Position numbers and translations under genes: made by a program. Of a stretch of 64,000 bases of DNA, positions 35,261 through 46,444 are shown piece by piece. Under the pieces are notes generated by a model that was given only the letters and a program-made list of their open reading frames with translations, ran no database searches and was not told where the DNA came from. Source of the stretch: Antennarius striatus (Eukaryota > Chordata > Actinopteri > Lophiiformes > Antennariidae); the NCBI RefSeq assembly GCF_040054535.1, contig NC_090779.1, positions 21,188,501 to 21,252,500 on the forward strand, in the 5' to 3' direction. The first letter of the stretch is position 1, and every line of letters starts with the position of its first letter.

Positions 35261-38200
35261 TTAGGCAAGCAAATTTCATCCGAGAGCGAGACGGTGTTGG
35301 GGAAGTGAGCCAGGTGTTCCTCAACCTACAAGAGAAGTCTGGGACACATAAACATTATATACAGAAACATCACAGGAAGTCAAGAACTTTTCCAGATTCA
35401 AGCTACAGATCCTCCATATTGATCCATCCTTTGGTCTGTGTGATTGAATCAACCAGAAGGGTATCCCTAAATATCACTGAATGGTTCAGACAGTTTTACT
35501 TCATGAACTTCCTAAAAAGAGATGTGAATGAAACATCACATGCTACACATACACCTCCTGCCATCAGGCCGGCAGGTTGTACATTTTATTTTTTTGGTTT
35601 AAGTAACAAAGATATGCTGATACAGGTTAGATAAGATTTATTCAGAGAAATGGGAATTTTTTTTAGAAAAAATGGGAAATCTAAAAAAAAAATTTTTTTA
35701 AAAAGAATTAAATAATCATTTTTTTAAATAATTCTATAACATGATTCTGAATAGTTTCTAATTGAATGAAAATGATGATTTTGTGAGCTTTTGTCAGTTT
35801 ATGCCCATGTTTTGATCTCACATTAATCTGATTCAGGATCAGTTTGATCTGTTGCTAATGTCTTCCATTTAAGCTGTAAGTCCAGATAAGTTGCAGCATG
35901 AATCATAGAGCAAGCTCCTCATTTTGATTTATAAGGCGATGGGGTGGTTCGACCATTGGTCTCAGTTGTCTCTGCGTTCCTGAATGATCCACTAATTTCC
36001 TGCAGGTGGCGCTACAATGACAGAATACAGAACAGAGATTCTTGGTCACAACTTTAAAAAGTGTTCACATCACATAGAGACGGACAGACAAATCTCAGGA
36101 CAACGACTTCCTGTTTAATGAAGTAAAACTTGTTGAGATACTTTCTAACTGGGATGTTTTTGTGTGAAATAGAGACTGTCTAAAGTCATTCTGCTCTTCC
36201 ATCCTGAAGTAGAAGAAGCTAAAAACTTTTCATAGGACACCCTGGAACGACAAAGACAGAGCCATGAAAACATACAAAACATACTATTCTCATTAAAGAC
36301 AATCCTGTCATCACAAAGCATTAAAAACGGCCATGAAATACTAAAGTACTGTCTCATGACAGATCCATTTGATCTCTTTGATCAACTGGAACTCAGTCAA
36401 GGTTCTTTGCAAGCTCTCTCAAATCACACAAGAACCATTTAGAATCCAGACATACATGTGACTCATCATCTAACATATCATGACCTCTCAAAAATCCTAA
36501 AAATGAATGGAATCTGGTGACACATGTTTTGAAACACTCTGTTGGACTGTTGTGACATCTCAAAGACACTCTCGGAACCTGGTTAAAATCCTCTGGAATG
36601 CTGCACCTACTGTTGGACCCCCCCCCCTTCTTCAAGAACCCTTGTCATCTTGCAAAGGCTTTACAATGCATGAGAAAGATTCTTGGACCCAGTTCTTGTA
36701 GGGATGTTTCAAGTTTGAAATTGGTTTCATGAGCACCCCTGAGGCCCACTCAAAGACCCGCAAGAACTCTTGGAGCTCGCTTAATTGACACCCCAAGGTT
36801 AAGAATACTCTAATCAAAAACTGAAAGCCTAGCTCTTGCACATACGCTGGACGTTACATCACCGAGACGGAGAATCTTACTACACAGAGCATCACTATGA
36901 GATTCACTATGTTGGCTAAAACCAAAGAACTTAACCAGCTGCAGCACCTTTGACCTTCAAGAACCAATAACAATATTCAGAACCAATGGAAATATAATGG
37001 AAACTCACTGAGAGACCCCTACCCACCAGGAGGAATGTTAAACATCATGTAGGGGTGCATGAATCCCTCAAACTGCTCTCATCACGTCTTGTATTATTTC
37101 CATGTCAAACTAAACTTCATATTGTTTTTCATGCACACTGCAGCCCCCTGCCGGTTCCCTGATGCGTCCTTCACAGATACCTTGGTGCACTTTGGACACC
37201 ACATTTAGAGCCTTGAGGTGCTGAAACCATAAGTCCCGTGGACTGTCCGTACAGTTTCTCACCTCGCTCTGCTGTCACGACCACGCCGCTGTCACTCTGA
37301 GCAGCACACAGTGCTCAGGATTTATTTTTGGACTGCCATGGCGTCTGTTCCTTCCATTTGTAGGAAGGGGGGTCTAGTTGGGCTCAACATGAACCTGCAG
37401 CTCTGACACTCCGGGCTGGGACAAGCAGGCAGCAGCCAGCCGGCCACCCCCCGAGCAGCAGTCGCACAGGTAAACACACCATAATCGCACCTTTTATTCT
37501 CCAGATAGAGAGCGGGGAAGTTGGTAGCAGTATCAGGGGGGGCAGCTGCTGTCGATTGCAGAGCCCCCCCTGCCTTCAGCAGCCAGAGATCAGATGTGTT
37601 TGGAGAGCTCATGGTGCTTTTTCTCCTCCTCAATGCATCATTAAAGAACCAGCGGGGTGGAAGCAAATGTTAGCACTGATTCTAATCCCTGTATCTTTGA
37701 ATCACCTTCTGTATTCTCTCCATCTGGGCTACAATGAAAAACCATTGATTCATCTTCCTGTTGTGTAAATCTAGGCAAAAAAAGCTCAATTGGATAATCT
37801 ATATTAAACCTGAATAAATGCTTTCTCCTGTCTTGTCAAGGGGAACCTGCTTGCAGTGCTTTGAACATCAGCATCAAGTTTTTACCTGGTATGTTCCTTC
37901 TTTTTCATCTAAACTTGCTGTTTTTTGTGTTTGTATGTGAAGCCTCATAACTGAACTGGAAGTAAATGACTTTTTGGGGTGGTTTCACTTACTGAAGGAG
38001 GCAATTGTGGATGAGCTTGGTTTTTATTACACATCTATTATTACACTTTCCACTTTTGAACTTGCATCGTGAAGGCGCTCCAAATACCGAGCCTGCCAGA
38101 GCCTTAAAAGGAGGAGTGGGCTCTCATGTGTCAGAGCAGGGAGGGATGAAGGCTGGGTGGGGGTTGGGGGTTGAGGGTAAAAGACATGCAGCTCTGGCCT

Positions 38201-40857
38201 ACATTTCACTGAGGTGACACACATCATAAAGTGACAATGTGAGAAAGAAACTAGTAATAAGACAATAAGAACAGCCGAACAGGATGTACCCAAAACGTAC
38301 CCAACCTCTCATCCATACTCTTGTGTTTCATCAGTTCTTATTTTTCTCTGCAACGAAATAATTTGTCTGACTCTGGTCAGCATCAGCAGCTCATGACCTC
38401 AAGAGGTCAGATGCTCTGAGTTCACTTTCTGTTGATGTGTTCATGTTGGAGGAGGGAATTCTTCCACAGTCCAGTAACAAGCAGTGCAGGTGACTACAAA
38501 TTACCTGACGGTGAAATAATCATAATAATGTGTTTGTCTGAGTTGTCCCTGTGATGACTGGTATCCAGGCTATGCTGATGGATGCTGCACCTCTATTCAG
38601 ATTTTCATCTCCTATAATTTATGATTTCTTTCACCTGAGCCATAAAAAACCAGAAGCAGGTGATTGGCCAGCTTTCTCTTTGCCTTCAAACTAAAATTAG
38701 GCGTAGGCCAAGAAGAAGCTTCTAGGATCAGCTGCGAGGCTGTAACATCATCCAGGAGAGTTCATCTCAATTCTCCTTTTAGTTTGCCATCGGTTTGCAG
38801 GGCTCATCTCTAGATTTATAAAAAGCACTCACGCAAACATGATGGGCAGAAAACCTTGAATCGTCTCTAAAGATTTCATGTATCAATTTAAATATTTACA
38901 TTTAAAATATTTAAATATTTTCTATATATATTTTTGTTTGATGCATGATAACCAAGTTTTGTTTTTTTTATGCTGCTCTGAATTATGTATAAGAAAAATT
39001 AGTTTTACGTAGTCTCCATAATTATAGAAGTGTTTACATCCCATTTGATTTATACTGATAAACCCATTTTACAAAAGTTGCCAGGAGTGGAGTTACTGTA
39101 CTTCATTCTGAGTTTGGTGCAGTAACTCATTCTGTAAAACAGCAGGCATAAAAAATGACTTCAGCAAAAGATTATTTTAATGAAGTTACTGAAGGTGGTA
39201 ACACAAGGAGGAACTAATGGCCTCCTTGTGTTAAGTAACTCCATCCAACAAAGAATGAGGCCAGTGAGAACAATCCAACAGAGAAACTAAACTAAAACCA
39301 AACTAGACGGACAAACTAGAACAGATAGGTGAAAAGTAATTGGGGCAAAAAAGGCAGGGGGGAAAACAAAGACAGGAAATGACAAGTGAGACATCACACA
39401 AGAGGACAAACATTACAAAATAAAGAGGGATCCCTCCAAACTGAACCCAAATGCCAAATTTTTAATCCATTATGGAGTTGAAATGTCATTTCAAAAAATG
39501 AAATGAAATTTGTTAATTCTTGTGGAAAGTCTAAAGACTTTTTGGTCAAAACGGTCCAATCAATAATCATCCACGGGGGATAACGAAACCACTGTAGATT
39601 TCATTGAAATGTAGTTATTTTAGGTGTCTCAATTTGATGGATGAGCAACGCCATGACAAAGTGTATGCAGCAAAATGAATGTCTTTTCAAATAGGAGAGT
39701 TCAATAATTCAACAAAGAATTAAAACAAAAATGGAGGCACTGGAAAAGTAGAAAATTATTTTTAATTTATTTAAAAAGGGGTTATTACAACATACAATCA
39801 GAAATCTCAGTAAATGAATATTAAACATGAAAAATATCTGCATTGGTACAGAGACAAAAATGATGAAAACATTCAAAGGAAAAAAAAACTATTTGATTTG
39901 TTTAGATCATCTGAAATGTAACAGACAACATATTCTCCTACTTTTGGCGGCAGAATATGAGCAGATCTCATCCTATCAGTGTTAATATTATTATCTGAGC
40001 ATGTTTGCTGAGCTCAGCTGTTTCACACTCTTCTTTATCCAGCGTGCAGAACAGATGAGGTCACATAGTGTGATCCATTCATTTCAAATAATGTTAACTT
40101 TATCGGTTCTAAAAACCTTTAAAGATCTCTACACACCTTCAAGCAGGGATCAAGCAGACAATCAGAAAGATTCACCAAATTGCTGTCGAGAAGAAGACTA
40201 CGGTAACATTTAAAGCTCACAGTCAGGTATATACATAATCATTGAGACGCTGAACAAAGAAAAAAGATATTACACAAAAATGTTTGACTTGACCTGTTGA
40301 GATTTCAGTTGAGTCAGAAAATTGATTTATTTGATTGTGATGAAATGTTGGGTTTGTATCTGCCTCCATGTGTTTGAAGCCTGCAGGTGATTTTGTGACG
40401 TCCAGATGGAAACCACCTGAGATGCTGTTCTCAGTAATCTTGATACAAATCTATGAAAGACACAAAGTGAGGATCTGAATACACATATATGATAAAGTGC
40501 TTCAAGTTGAAATGGAGTATTGATGTATTTCCTGCTCTAACAGGATATGACGTTTAAACATTTAATGGATGTTTCTCCATTACAGACTAGTTGGATATAA
40601 ATTCAACGTTTAACGTGCTAATAGAAGAGCAATGGTCAAGCCACTGAAAGGCTGTATGTACATTCAATTTCAACAGAGATGCAGCAACATTTTAGAACCC
40701 TGGAATTCACAAAGATAAAGCCAAGAAACCAAAACACTTTAATGAAAACAAGCCTGGAGTTTTAACCTTAATCATTTGGAGAACTGGAATACTTTGACCT
40801 AGACGCCCTGTGAATCTACTTTTTCATAACCTTTCATTTTGATTTCTTTCTCCACAG
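35261..40857. other. Intergenic region between tnnt3 and prr33 coding exon
   Basis: About 5.6 kb without a coding exon I can support. It should contain the prr33 promoter and a non-coding first exon; one possible donor, CGCACAG before GTAAAC near 37470, is noted but unproven. The stretch includes a cluster of inverted repeats at 39.09-39.24 kb and otherwise AT-rich DNA. Confidence 0.5.
39090..39240. repeat. Cluster of nested inverted repeats
   Basis: GAGTTACTG (39090-39098) pairs with CAGTAACTC (39120-39128). TAACACAAGGAGG (39199-39211) pairs with CCTCCTTGTGTTA (39221-39233). AGTTACT (39184-39190) pairs with AGTAACT (39234-39240), enclosing the second hairpin. GTTACT words recur throughout. 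Confidence 0.75.
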
Positions 40858-43800
40858 GGTGCTAAAGCGCTCATGGCTGTCGCTTACAGTGCTCTCATCC
40901 AGACGGGCCTGCTTTCCCAGCAGTACCCCCCACCTCTGCTGCCCAAGCCTGGAAAAGACAATGTTAAACTTCGGAAACTGCTCAAGAGAACTGCCAAGAA
41001 AAAGGCTACCGCTCAGGCATCACAGTCCACCACGCATTTCCGCTCAAGCCTTTCCCCTGTGAATGAAGCCAGCCCTGACCTCGAGCATAGTGACCACTCC
41101 ACACCCCCCAAGACACCGGAAACACCATTTGGCTTCAGTGGTGTCCATCCGGCTCCACGGTTTGCTGTCAGGCCGCTGTATCACCATGTGGCATCCCCTT
41201 ATCCACAGCGTGCAGCTTATAATAGAGAAGTGAGGTTGTCCCCTCAGATGGTAGCGATGCCACCGCAGCAGGTTAGCACATTTTTTACATATTCTGCAAT
41301 GACTCACCATTTTGGAGTCTCACCAGTTCAGGAGACAGTCGCTGATCTGGTGGTACCTACAATATCTCTGCCAGCGTCTTCTCCTACTGACACTACAGCA
41401 CCAGCTTCTGAAGTGACTAAACCAGCATTCAGCACAATTCCAGAAAGCCATCCTTTTCTTGGACCCGCTGCAGCTGAGGCGACCCTACAGCCAAAACACA
41501 CAAGTCTGACTATGGGAGGGCAAACTTTTACTCGGCCTCTCACTGTGTTGATGCCGCTGGTCAAATCTAAAAGTCCACGTCCGACATTCAAAGCAAATGA
41601 ACATTCACGATCGCCAAGACCAATGTTTGACGTACCTCAAATTAGGATGTACACTGCGAGCACATCGTACTATGAGACATCCAGGACCCCACCAGTGTAT
41701 GACTCTGCTGGATTAACTGCTATTGGCAGTACAGTTAGTCAAAGTAAAGCACCAATAGAGATACAAGATTTGGCTCAACTTTCTTTATTGGACATAGACA
41801 CTCAGAGAGAAACAGCTGCAGAAACTAAAAGAGCTACACCAATCCTGGAGATGCATACAATCAAAACTCCAAAGGCTGAAATGAAGACAGTAACACCAAC
41901 ATCTGAAATTAATAGAAGCACTCCAACATCTGAAACCAAAAGGGCCACCCCAACATCTGAAGTCAGAAGAGCCACCCCAACATCTGAAGTCAAAAGAGCC
42001 ACCCCAACATCTGAAGTCACAAGACCCACCCCAACATCTGAAGTCAAAAGAGCCACCCCAACATCTGAAGTCAAAAGAGCCACCCCAACATCTGAAGTCA
42101 AAAGACCCACCCCAACATCCGAAGTCAAAAGAGCCACCCCAACATCCGAAGTCAAAAGAGCCACACCAACATCTGAAGTCAAAAGAGCCACCCCAACATC
42201 TGAAGTCAAAAAGGCCATATCAACAGCTGAAATCAGAGTTAAAACACCAACATATGAGTTGCAAATCTCAAGGACTTCAACAGCACGGGGTAAAACCCCA
42301 CCATACCATATAACTCGAGCTGTAACACCTGTATTTGAAATCTCAAAACCCAATCCTCTTTTATTCTCAGTGTCACCAATCACAGTAGAGCCAGAAAAGT
42401 CAAGACCATCCCAAACAGTTTCTATTATTGGCATTTCTGAGCCTAAACCCACTGAAACAAGACTTCATGCAGTAGCTGAACCACACCACATCACAAAGTC
42501 AAAATCAGAATCGGATCTGACAAAAGGAAATATTGAGACTACTGTATTCCCCTCTCAAACGCTCCCTAAAGAACATACAACTGAGCCAGCAGCATCAGAA
42601 GTGACTTCATATGGCCAACAAAGGCCCAAAACTCCAACATATGAGGCATCCCGACTTCTGACATCATCACCTGGCTATAAAAGACCAAGGACACCTACAT
42701 ATGGGACATCCTCATCTGGTGTGTCACCTGTAGCCTTTCAGAGACCTAAAGCTCCGACCCAAGTGGCTAAAAAGTCTGGCTACAGAGGATTGACACCAGC
42801 AGAATATGCTGCTCATGGTGGGATCAAAACTCACACTCCAGCATTTGGTATATCGAGTTCTGTGATGCAAGCTGGGGAAGATGTTGAAGCTCCAACAGAT
42901 GAGTCAGAAGAATGTAAAATACCCAACCAAGAACCCTCAATGAAAGAGTTATCAACAGCTGAGTTGTCTAAAGTCAAAGAAACCCCAAGTGATGCCTCTG
43001 TTCCTACAATTACTGTTTCACAAACATCTGATAGCTCAGGAGCAACAGTAACACAAGAGATTAGTATTGTATCCAGTCAGGTTGTAGCAAAACAAAAAGC
43101 TGTGACTCAAGAAACACCAAAATTTCCAACAGTAGTGGAGAAACCAACAGTGGAAGCACAAGTTCAAGAAGCTGTCAAGCCAGCCACAATAATCCAGGAT
43201 GTCAAACATTGTCCGCCAAAAACAGAGGAACAGGATCCACTGAAAGCTGTAAGAAAACTTTTAGGCAAAGATAAAGCCCAGACTGCCTGGCAAAAACCAG
43301 GAATTGAAGTAAAAGCTGTAGTCATAGATGAACCAGCAAAAGCAGAACCTGTAGCTGCCACCAAGACCGAAAACAAACTCTCAAAGCCAAGCACCGCGGC
43401 GCCAGCTCTGTCGACTGCTGAGTCAACAATAACCAAAGATACAGAAAAAGGCAGGAAATCAGAACCAGTTCAGGCTACATCTGAGAAAAAGGAAGGCAAT
43501 GAAACCCTACCAACAGCTGAGCCCCCTCTTAAAGTTATACAGAAGCCTAAAGGGCTGAAAGCTAAAATGAGTGGTTGGTCTCGACTCAAGAAGCATATGG
43601 TGGTGGAGCAAGACGAGCCCACGTTTCCAGAGACAGGCTCTCAGAAGGAGGTCTCTGAACCGGACCAGAGTGGGGTTAAAAAGGCAGATGAGAAAGCAGA
43701 TGACAAGAGTGACAACGAGGATGATAAACAAACCAAAGGCCAACCCAAGGCAACAAAGATGTGGGATGCCGTCCTCTTCCAAATGTTTTCTACAAAAGAG

Positions 43801-44073
43801 AACATCATGCACCAGATTGAGTTAAACAAAAGCCAGGAGGAGAAGGAGAAGACAGGGACGACGGAAGAGCCAAAAGATATACCTTCATTTGCGTACCGGC
43901 TGCCTGTCCTGCTCTTTAGTCCAAAGTTTGATGCCAAAAAGCTTAAAGAGGCAGCGTCGAGGCCAGTGACGAAAATTTCAACAGTTTTTGAAATGGGTCT
44001 GATTGGGCGGAAGGGTAAAGATGAGGAACCAAAAGACTTTAATAGAACGGCGAGGGGGTTCACTTCTACTTAA
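40858..44073 (+). CDS. prr33: Proline-rich protein 33-like, large single coding exon
   Basis: Role unknown; PRR33 is a poorly studied gene between TNNT3 and LSP1 in mammals, and position is a main reason for this call. Acceptor TTTCTCCACAG precedes GGT GCT AAA GCG CTC ATG; the first ATG is 40873, giving 1,066 residues, but the frame is open back to the splice site, so an upstream exon could add residues. Near the N-terminus: a Pro-rich stretch and a basic motif (PPPLLPKPGKDNVKLRKLLK, then RTAKKK), about residues 15-40. The middle is disordered (Ser, Thr, Pro, Glu). A nine-residue array (consensus RATPTSEVK, 13 units) spans about residues 338-454. Later come single TP(T/A)(Y/F) motifs (KTPTYEAS, RTPTYGTS). 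The C-terminus looks more ordered: KMWDAVLFQMFSTKENIM and YRLPVLLFSPKFDAKKLKEA, then KISTVFEMGLIGRK. No signal peptide or membrane segment. The coding frame is sure; the prr33 name is about 75 percent. Confidence 0.88.
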   Translation, partial: GAKALMAVAYSALIQTGLLSQQYPPPLLPKPGKDNVKLRKLLKRTAKKKATAQASQSTTHFRSSLSPVNEASPDLEHSDHSTPPKTPETPFGFSGVHPAPRFAVRPLYHHVASPYPQRAAYNREVRLSPQMVAMPPQQVSTFFTYSAMTHHFGVSPVQETVADLVVPTISLPASSPTDTTAPASEVTKPAFSTIPESHPFLGPAAAEATLQPKHTSLTMGGQTFTRPLTVLMPLVKSKSPRPTFKANEHSRSPRPMFDVPQIRMYTASTSYYETSRTPPVYDSAGLTAIGSTVSQSKAPIEIQDLAQLSLLDIDTQRETAAETKRATPILEMHTIKTPKAEMKTVTPTSEINRSTPTSETKRATPTSEVRRATPTSEVKRATPTSEVTRPTPTSEVKRATPTSEVKRATPTSEVKRPTPTSEVKRATPTSEVKRATPTSEVKRATPTSEVKKAISTAEIRVKTPTYELQISRTSTARGKTPPYHITRAVTPVFEISKPNPLLFSVSPITVEPEKSRPSQTVSIIGISEPKPTETRLHAVAEPHHITKSKSESDLTKGNIETTVFPSQTLPKEHTTEPAASEVTSYGQQRPKTPTYEASRLLTSSPGYKRPRTPTYGTSSSGVSPVAFQRPKAPTQVAKKSGYRGLTPAEYAAHGGIKTHTPAFGISSSVMQAGEDVEAPTDESEECKIPNQEPSMKELSTAELSKVKETPSDASVPTITVSQTSDSSGATVTQEISIVSSQVVAKQKAVTQETPKFPTVVEKPTVEAQVQEAVKPATIIQDVKHCPPKTEEQDPLKAVRKLLGKDKAQTAWQKPGIEVKAVVIDEPAKAEPVAATKTENKLSKPSTAAPALSTAESTITKDTEKGRKSEPVQATSEKKEGNETLPTAEPPLKVIQKPKGLKAKMSGWSRLKKHMVVEQDEPTFPETGSQKEVSEPDQSGVKKADEKADDKSDNEDDKQTKGQPKATKMWDAVLFQMFSTKENIMHQIELNKSQEEKEKTGTTEEPKDIPSFAYRLPVLLFSPKFDAKKLKEAASRPVTKISTVFEMGLIGRKGKDEEPKDFNRTARGFTST
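41884..42234 (+). repeat. 27-base coding minisatellite in prr33
   Basis: Thirteen tandem units of 27 bases (CCAACATCTGAAGTCAAAAG plus AGCCACC), encoding RATPTSEVK. Central copies are nearly identical while the edge copies are degenerate, which points to recent copy-number change. The minus strand also stays open across it, an artefact of the period. Confidence 0.97.
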
Positions 44074-46017
44074 TCTTCTAAAGAATCAAGTGGCAAGATG
44101 AAAATGTAAAGGAAAAGGTTATGGTAAATGTTTAATGTACAGGTACAAAAACCTTAGCCACAGAATTAATGTACAGGTCTGGAATTTTAGTCTGTGTTTA
44201 ATTTGTTCAGTTTGTGTCATAGCCCGAACTTTATACTTGACAAATGTATCGTGTTGCATTTTTGTGACTGGTTGTCTGGATGTTAAAATGTTTGTGGTTG
44301 TGGATTAGCTGCAAAGAGAGAGCTACATTTGTCTTAAAGTCAATCAGACGTCACATCACATTAAAGCGCTCATGTTCTAAGTAACTTCAGAGTTTCTCAT
44401 TTGTGCTTCTCACTGAATGTAAAATACATACGATGTACGTATACAATAATCGATATGATAATCAATACAGTTAGGAGTTAGGGATTTAAAAAAATTATCA
44501 TCTGTGAAGCTTTGATAATCTTGTATTGTGCTGAAAAGTTATAAAGCAAAGTTTGAGTGAATAATTGCAGGATCTTTAATGACAGTATCTGTTTCTCTTT
44601 AACCTGTTAAATTCAAAATGGTGCTACTTGCCTCAGGGTGAATCCTTGATGAGATAAGGGTTGTACGATGATGTTTCAGGCTATTGATGGTTGTGTTTGG
44701 TGATTGATGGATTGATTCTTAAAGTCATATTGAAACAACTTTATCATATTCAGTGACAGATCACCACTCAGTTAAATGCAAAGACATTATTTGATTGGAT
44801 ACGAGCAGCAAGAAAGAGGGAGACTGGAGATTGGACAACAATGCATTATTTGTTTTATTGTAAATATTAATAAATAACTACACAAAAACAAATAATTACA
44901 GTCTAAGCGTTTTCTACGCGATTAAAGCCTCAAAATGTTCTTATTTAGATCCCCACCTGCTCCGTTGTTATTCATTCTGAGGAAATAATGAAGAGATGAA
45001 ATATTTTATCACAATATTATTATCATCTTTAATTATTCTGATGAGTTTCAGCTTCAGCCAAGGTGTTGTGTCAGAATTCACTCCCTCATGCACCATGGAG
45101 TCAGTGGTTTAACAGCAGTGAACATTACATTGAGATGTCAGTTCTAACATTTAAATAATTAATGTTATTTTGGGTGCATAACCAAGAATCACCTTTAATA
45201 CATCACTTTGCACTGTGGAACTGTAGCCATAAAGGACTGGACACTGTTAGAACTACATGGTAGATAGAATTCACATTTAGAACCCAGACTGTAAATGTGA
45301 ACTATTATTACAAGTGTTATATTTCTACAATTTGAACATATTTTAAGTATTTGCTGCTAGTTTTTTTTTTATTGTGACTTGAGGATGACCTCTGAGTAAA
45401 GGTTAATGTAATGTTAGAAAAGAAAAATGAAGCAATGACGCAGGTCGGTGGGGTCAAAGGTCAAGAGATTCATTTTAGATCATGCAGAAGGGCTAATCTA
45501 ACCTGAATTCATTTTATTTTTGAATGTTTGTTTTCTATTGTTCTTCCTAATGATATCTAATGCCTGTGCTTGGTGTTAATAGTTAATAGTTAGGCAGTTT
45601 TAAAAATAAAACCCTCATTGGAAATACAAATTAACAACCATTTTATTTAATTTATTTTACCTATGTGCAATAATCAGTTAATAATAATCTAATAATAATC
45701 ATAATAATAATATTTCAGTATGATGGAACCTGAAAAGACTACTGACATTATGTCAAAAAAATCAATTCTCCCTAAAATAATAGAAAATGAATTTCTAATT
45801 TTGACTGAAAGTGACAACACAAATAATTCAGTGTTCGTTCAGTCAAGACATAGTTTTCTATTTTTTTAAAAGGAATCCAAGCCCTTTTTAATAGTTGTGT
45901 AATTACTGTGATTTATCATTCTGGTCTTTTATGCAAAGCTAACCTCTTTGAACTGTACTGTTTTCTTTTCTTTCTTATGTGATGCTGCCATCCTGCACAG
46001 GATGTGTAGTAAATAAA
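44074..46017 (+). other. prr33: prr33 3' UTR (approximate) with polyA signals
   Basis: No reading frame of note after the TAA at 44073. AATAAA occurs at 45605-45610 and 46012-46017; the latter is followed by GTTTGATTTGATTC. The extent of the UTR is not determined, and its end lies only about 250 bases from the lsp1 stop codon on the other strand. Confidence 0.45.
45642..45647 (-). terminator. lsp1: Possible lsp1 polyadenylation signal
   Basis: AATAAA on the minus strand about 620 bases past the lsp1 stop. If used, the lsp1 and prr33 3' UTRs overlap. Confidence 0.4.
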
Positions 46018-46270
46018 GTTTGATTTGATTCAAATTGTTTGTTTGCATTTGTTGTCAGGCTTCGATGAAGAAAATGATGTCATTCACCGACTAAGTCGCA
46101 GACTGACATCTGAGGCTCATAGAAAATCAGATGTGGGTCGTAAAATAATGTGACCTCATCATTAAGTGATTTGCAACTTTACCTCCTAGCATCACTTTGT
46201 TTCCTGTTCACTGAACTTCACAGGAGAAATTACAGTGTTAATATTCGGTTCAGACATCAAAACGTAGTTT

Positions 46271-46444
46271 TCACACTAGGAAACATTCACATTCACACTC
46301 GTTTTCCCCTCCAGGGCCTACGTTACTATTCTTACCAGACTTTCCATTCGTGAAATCCCCTCCAACCTCATCATCCACAGTCATCTTCTCGTATTTGCCG
46401 TGACCAGTGACGACAAATTTATACTTTTTAACAGCTGCTGAGGC
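46271..46444 (-). CDS. lsp1: lsp1 last coding exon
   Basis: Encodes ASAAVKKYKFVVTGHGKYEK then a Gly/Asn-rich tail ending ECECECFLV and TGA. Most of the tail has no counterpart in mammalian LSP1. A GTAAGA inside the exon (after AAGTCTG) could be a donor, so the tail may be alternative. Confidence 0.85.
   Translation of the reverse strand, partial: ASAAVKKYKFVVTGHGKYEKMTVDDEVGGDFTNGKSGKNSNVGPGGENECECECFLV

Noticed and set aside
41802-42452. 216-codon minus-strand ORF across the prr33 repeat (LLTSDVGVA units)
   Set aside because: It is the antisense of the 27-base coding array; the repeat period keeps it open. The plus strand has the long frame, family motifs and splice acceptor.
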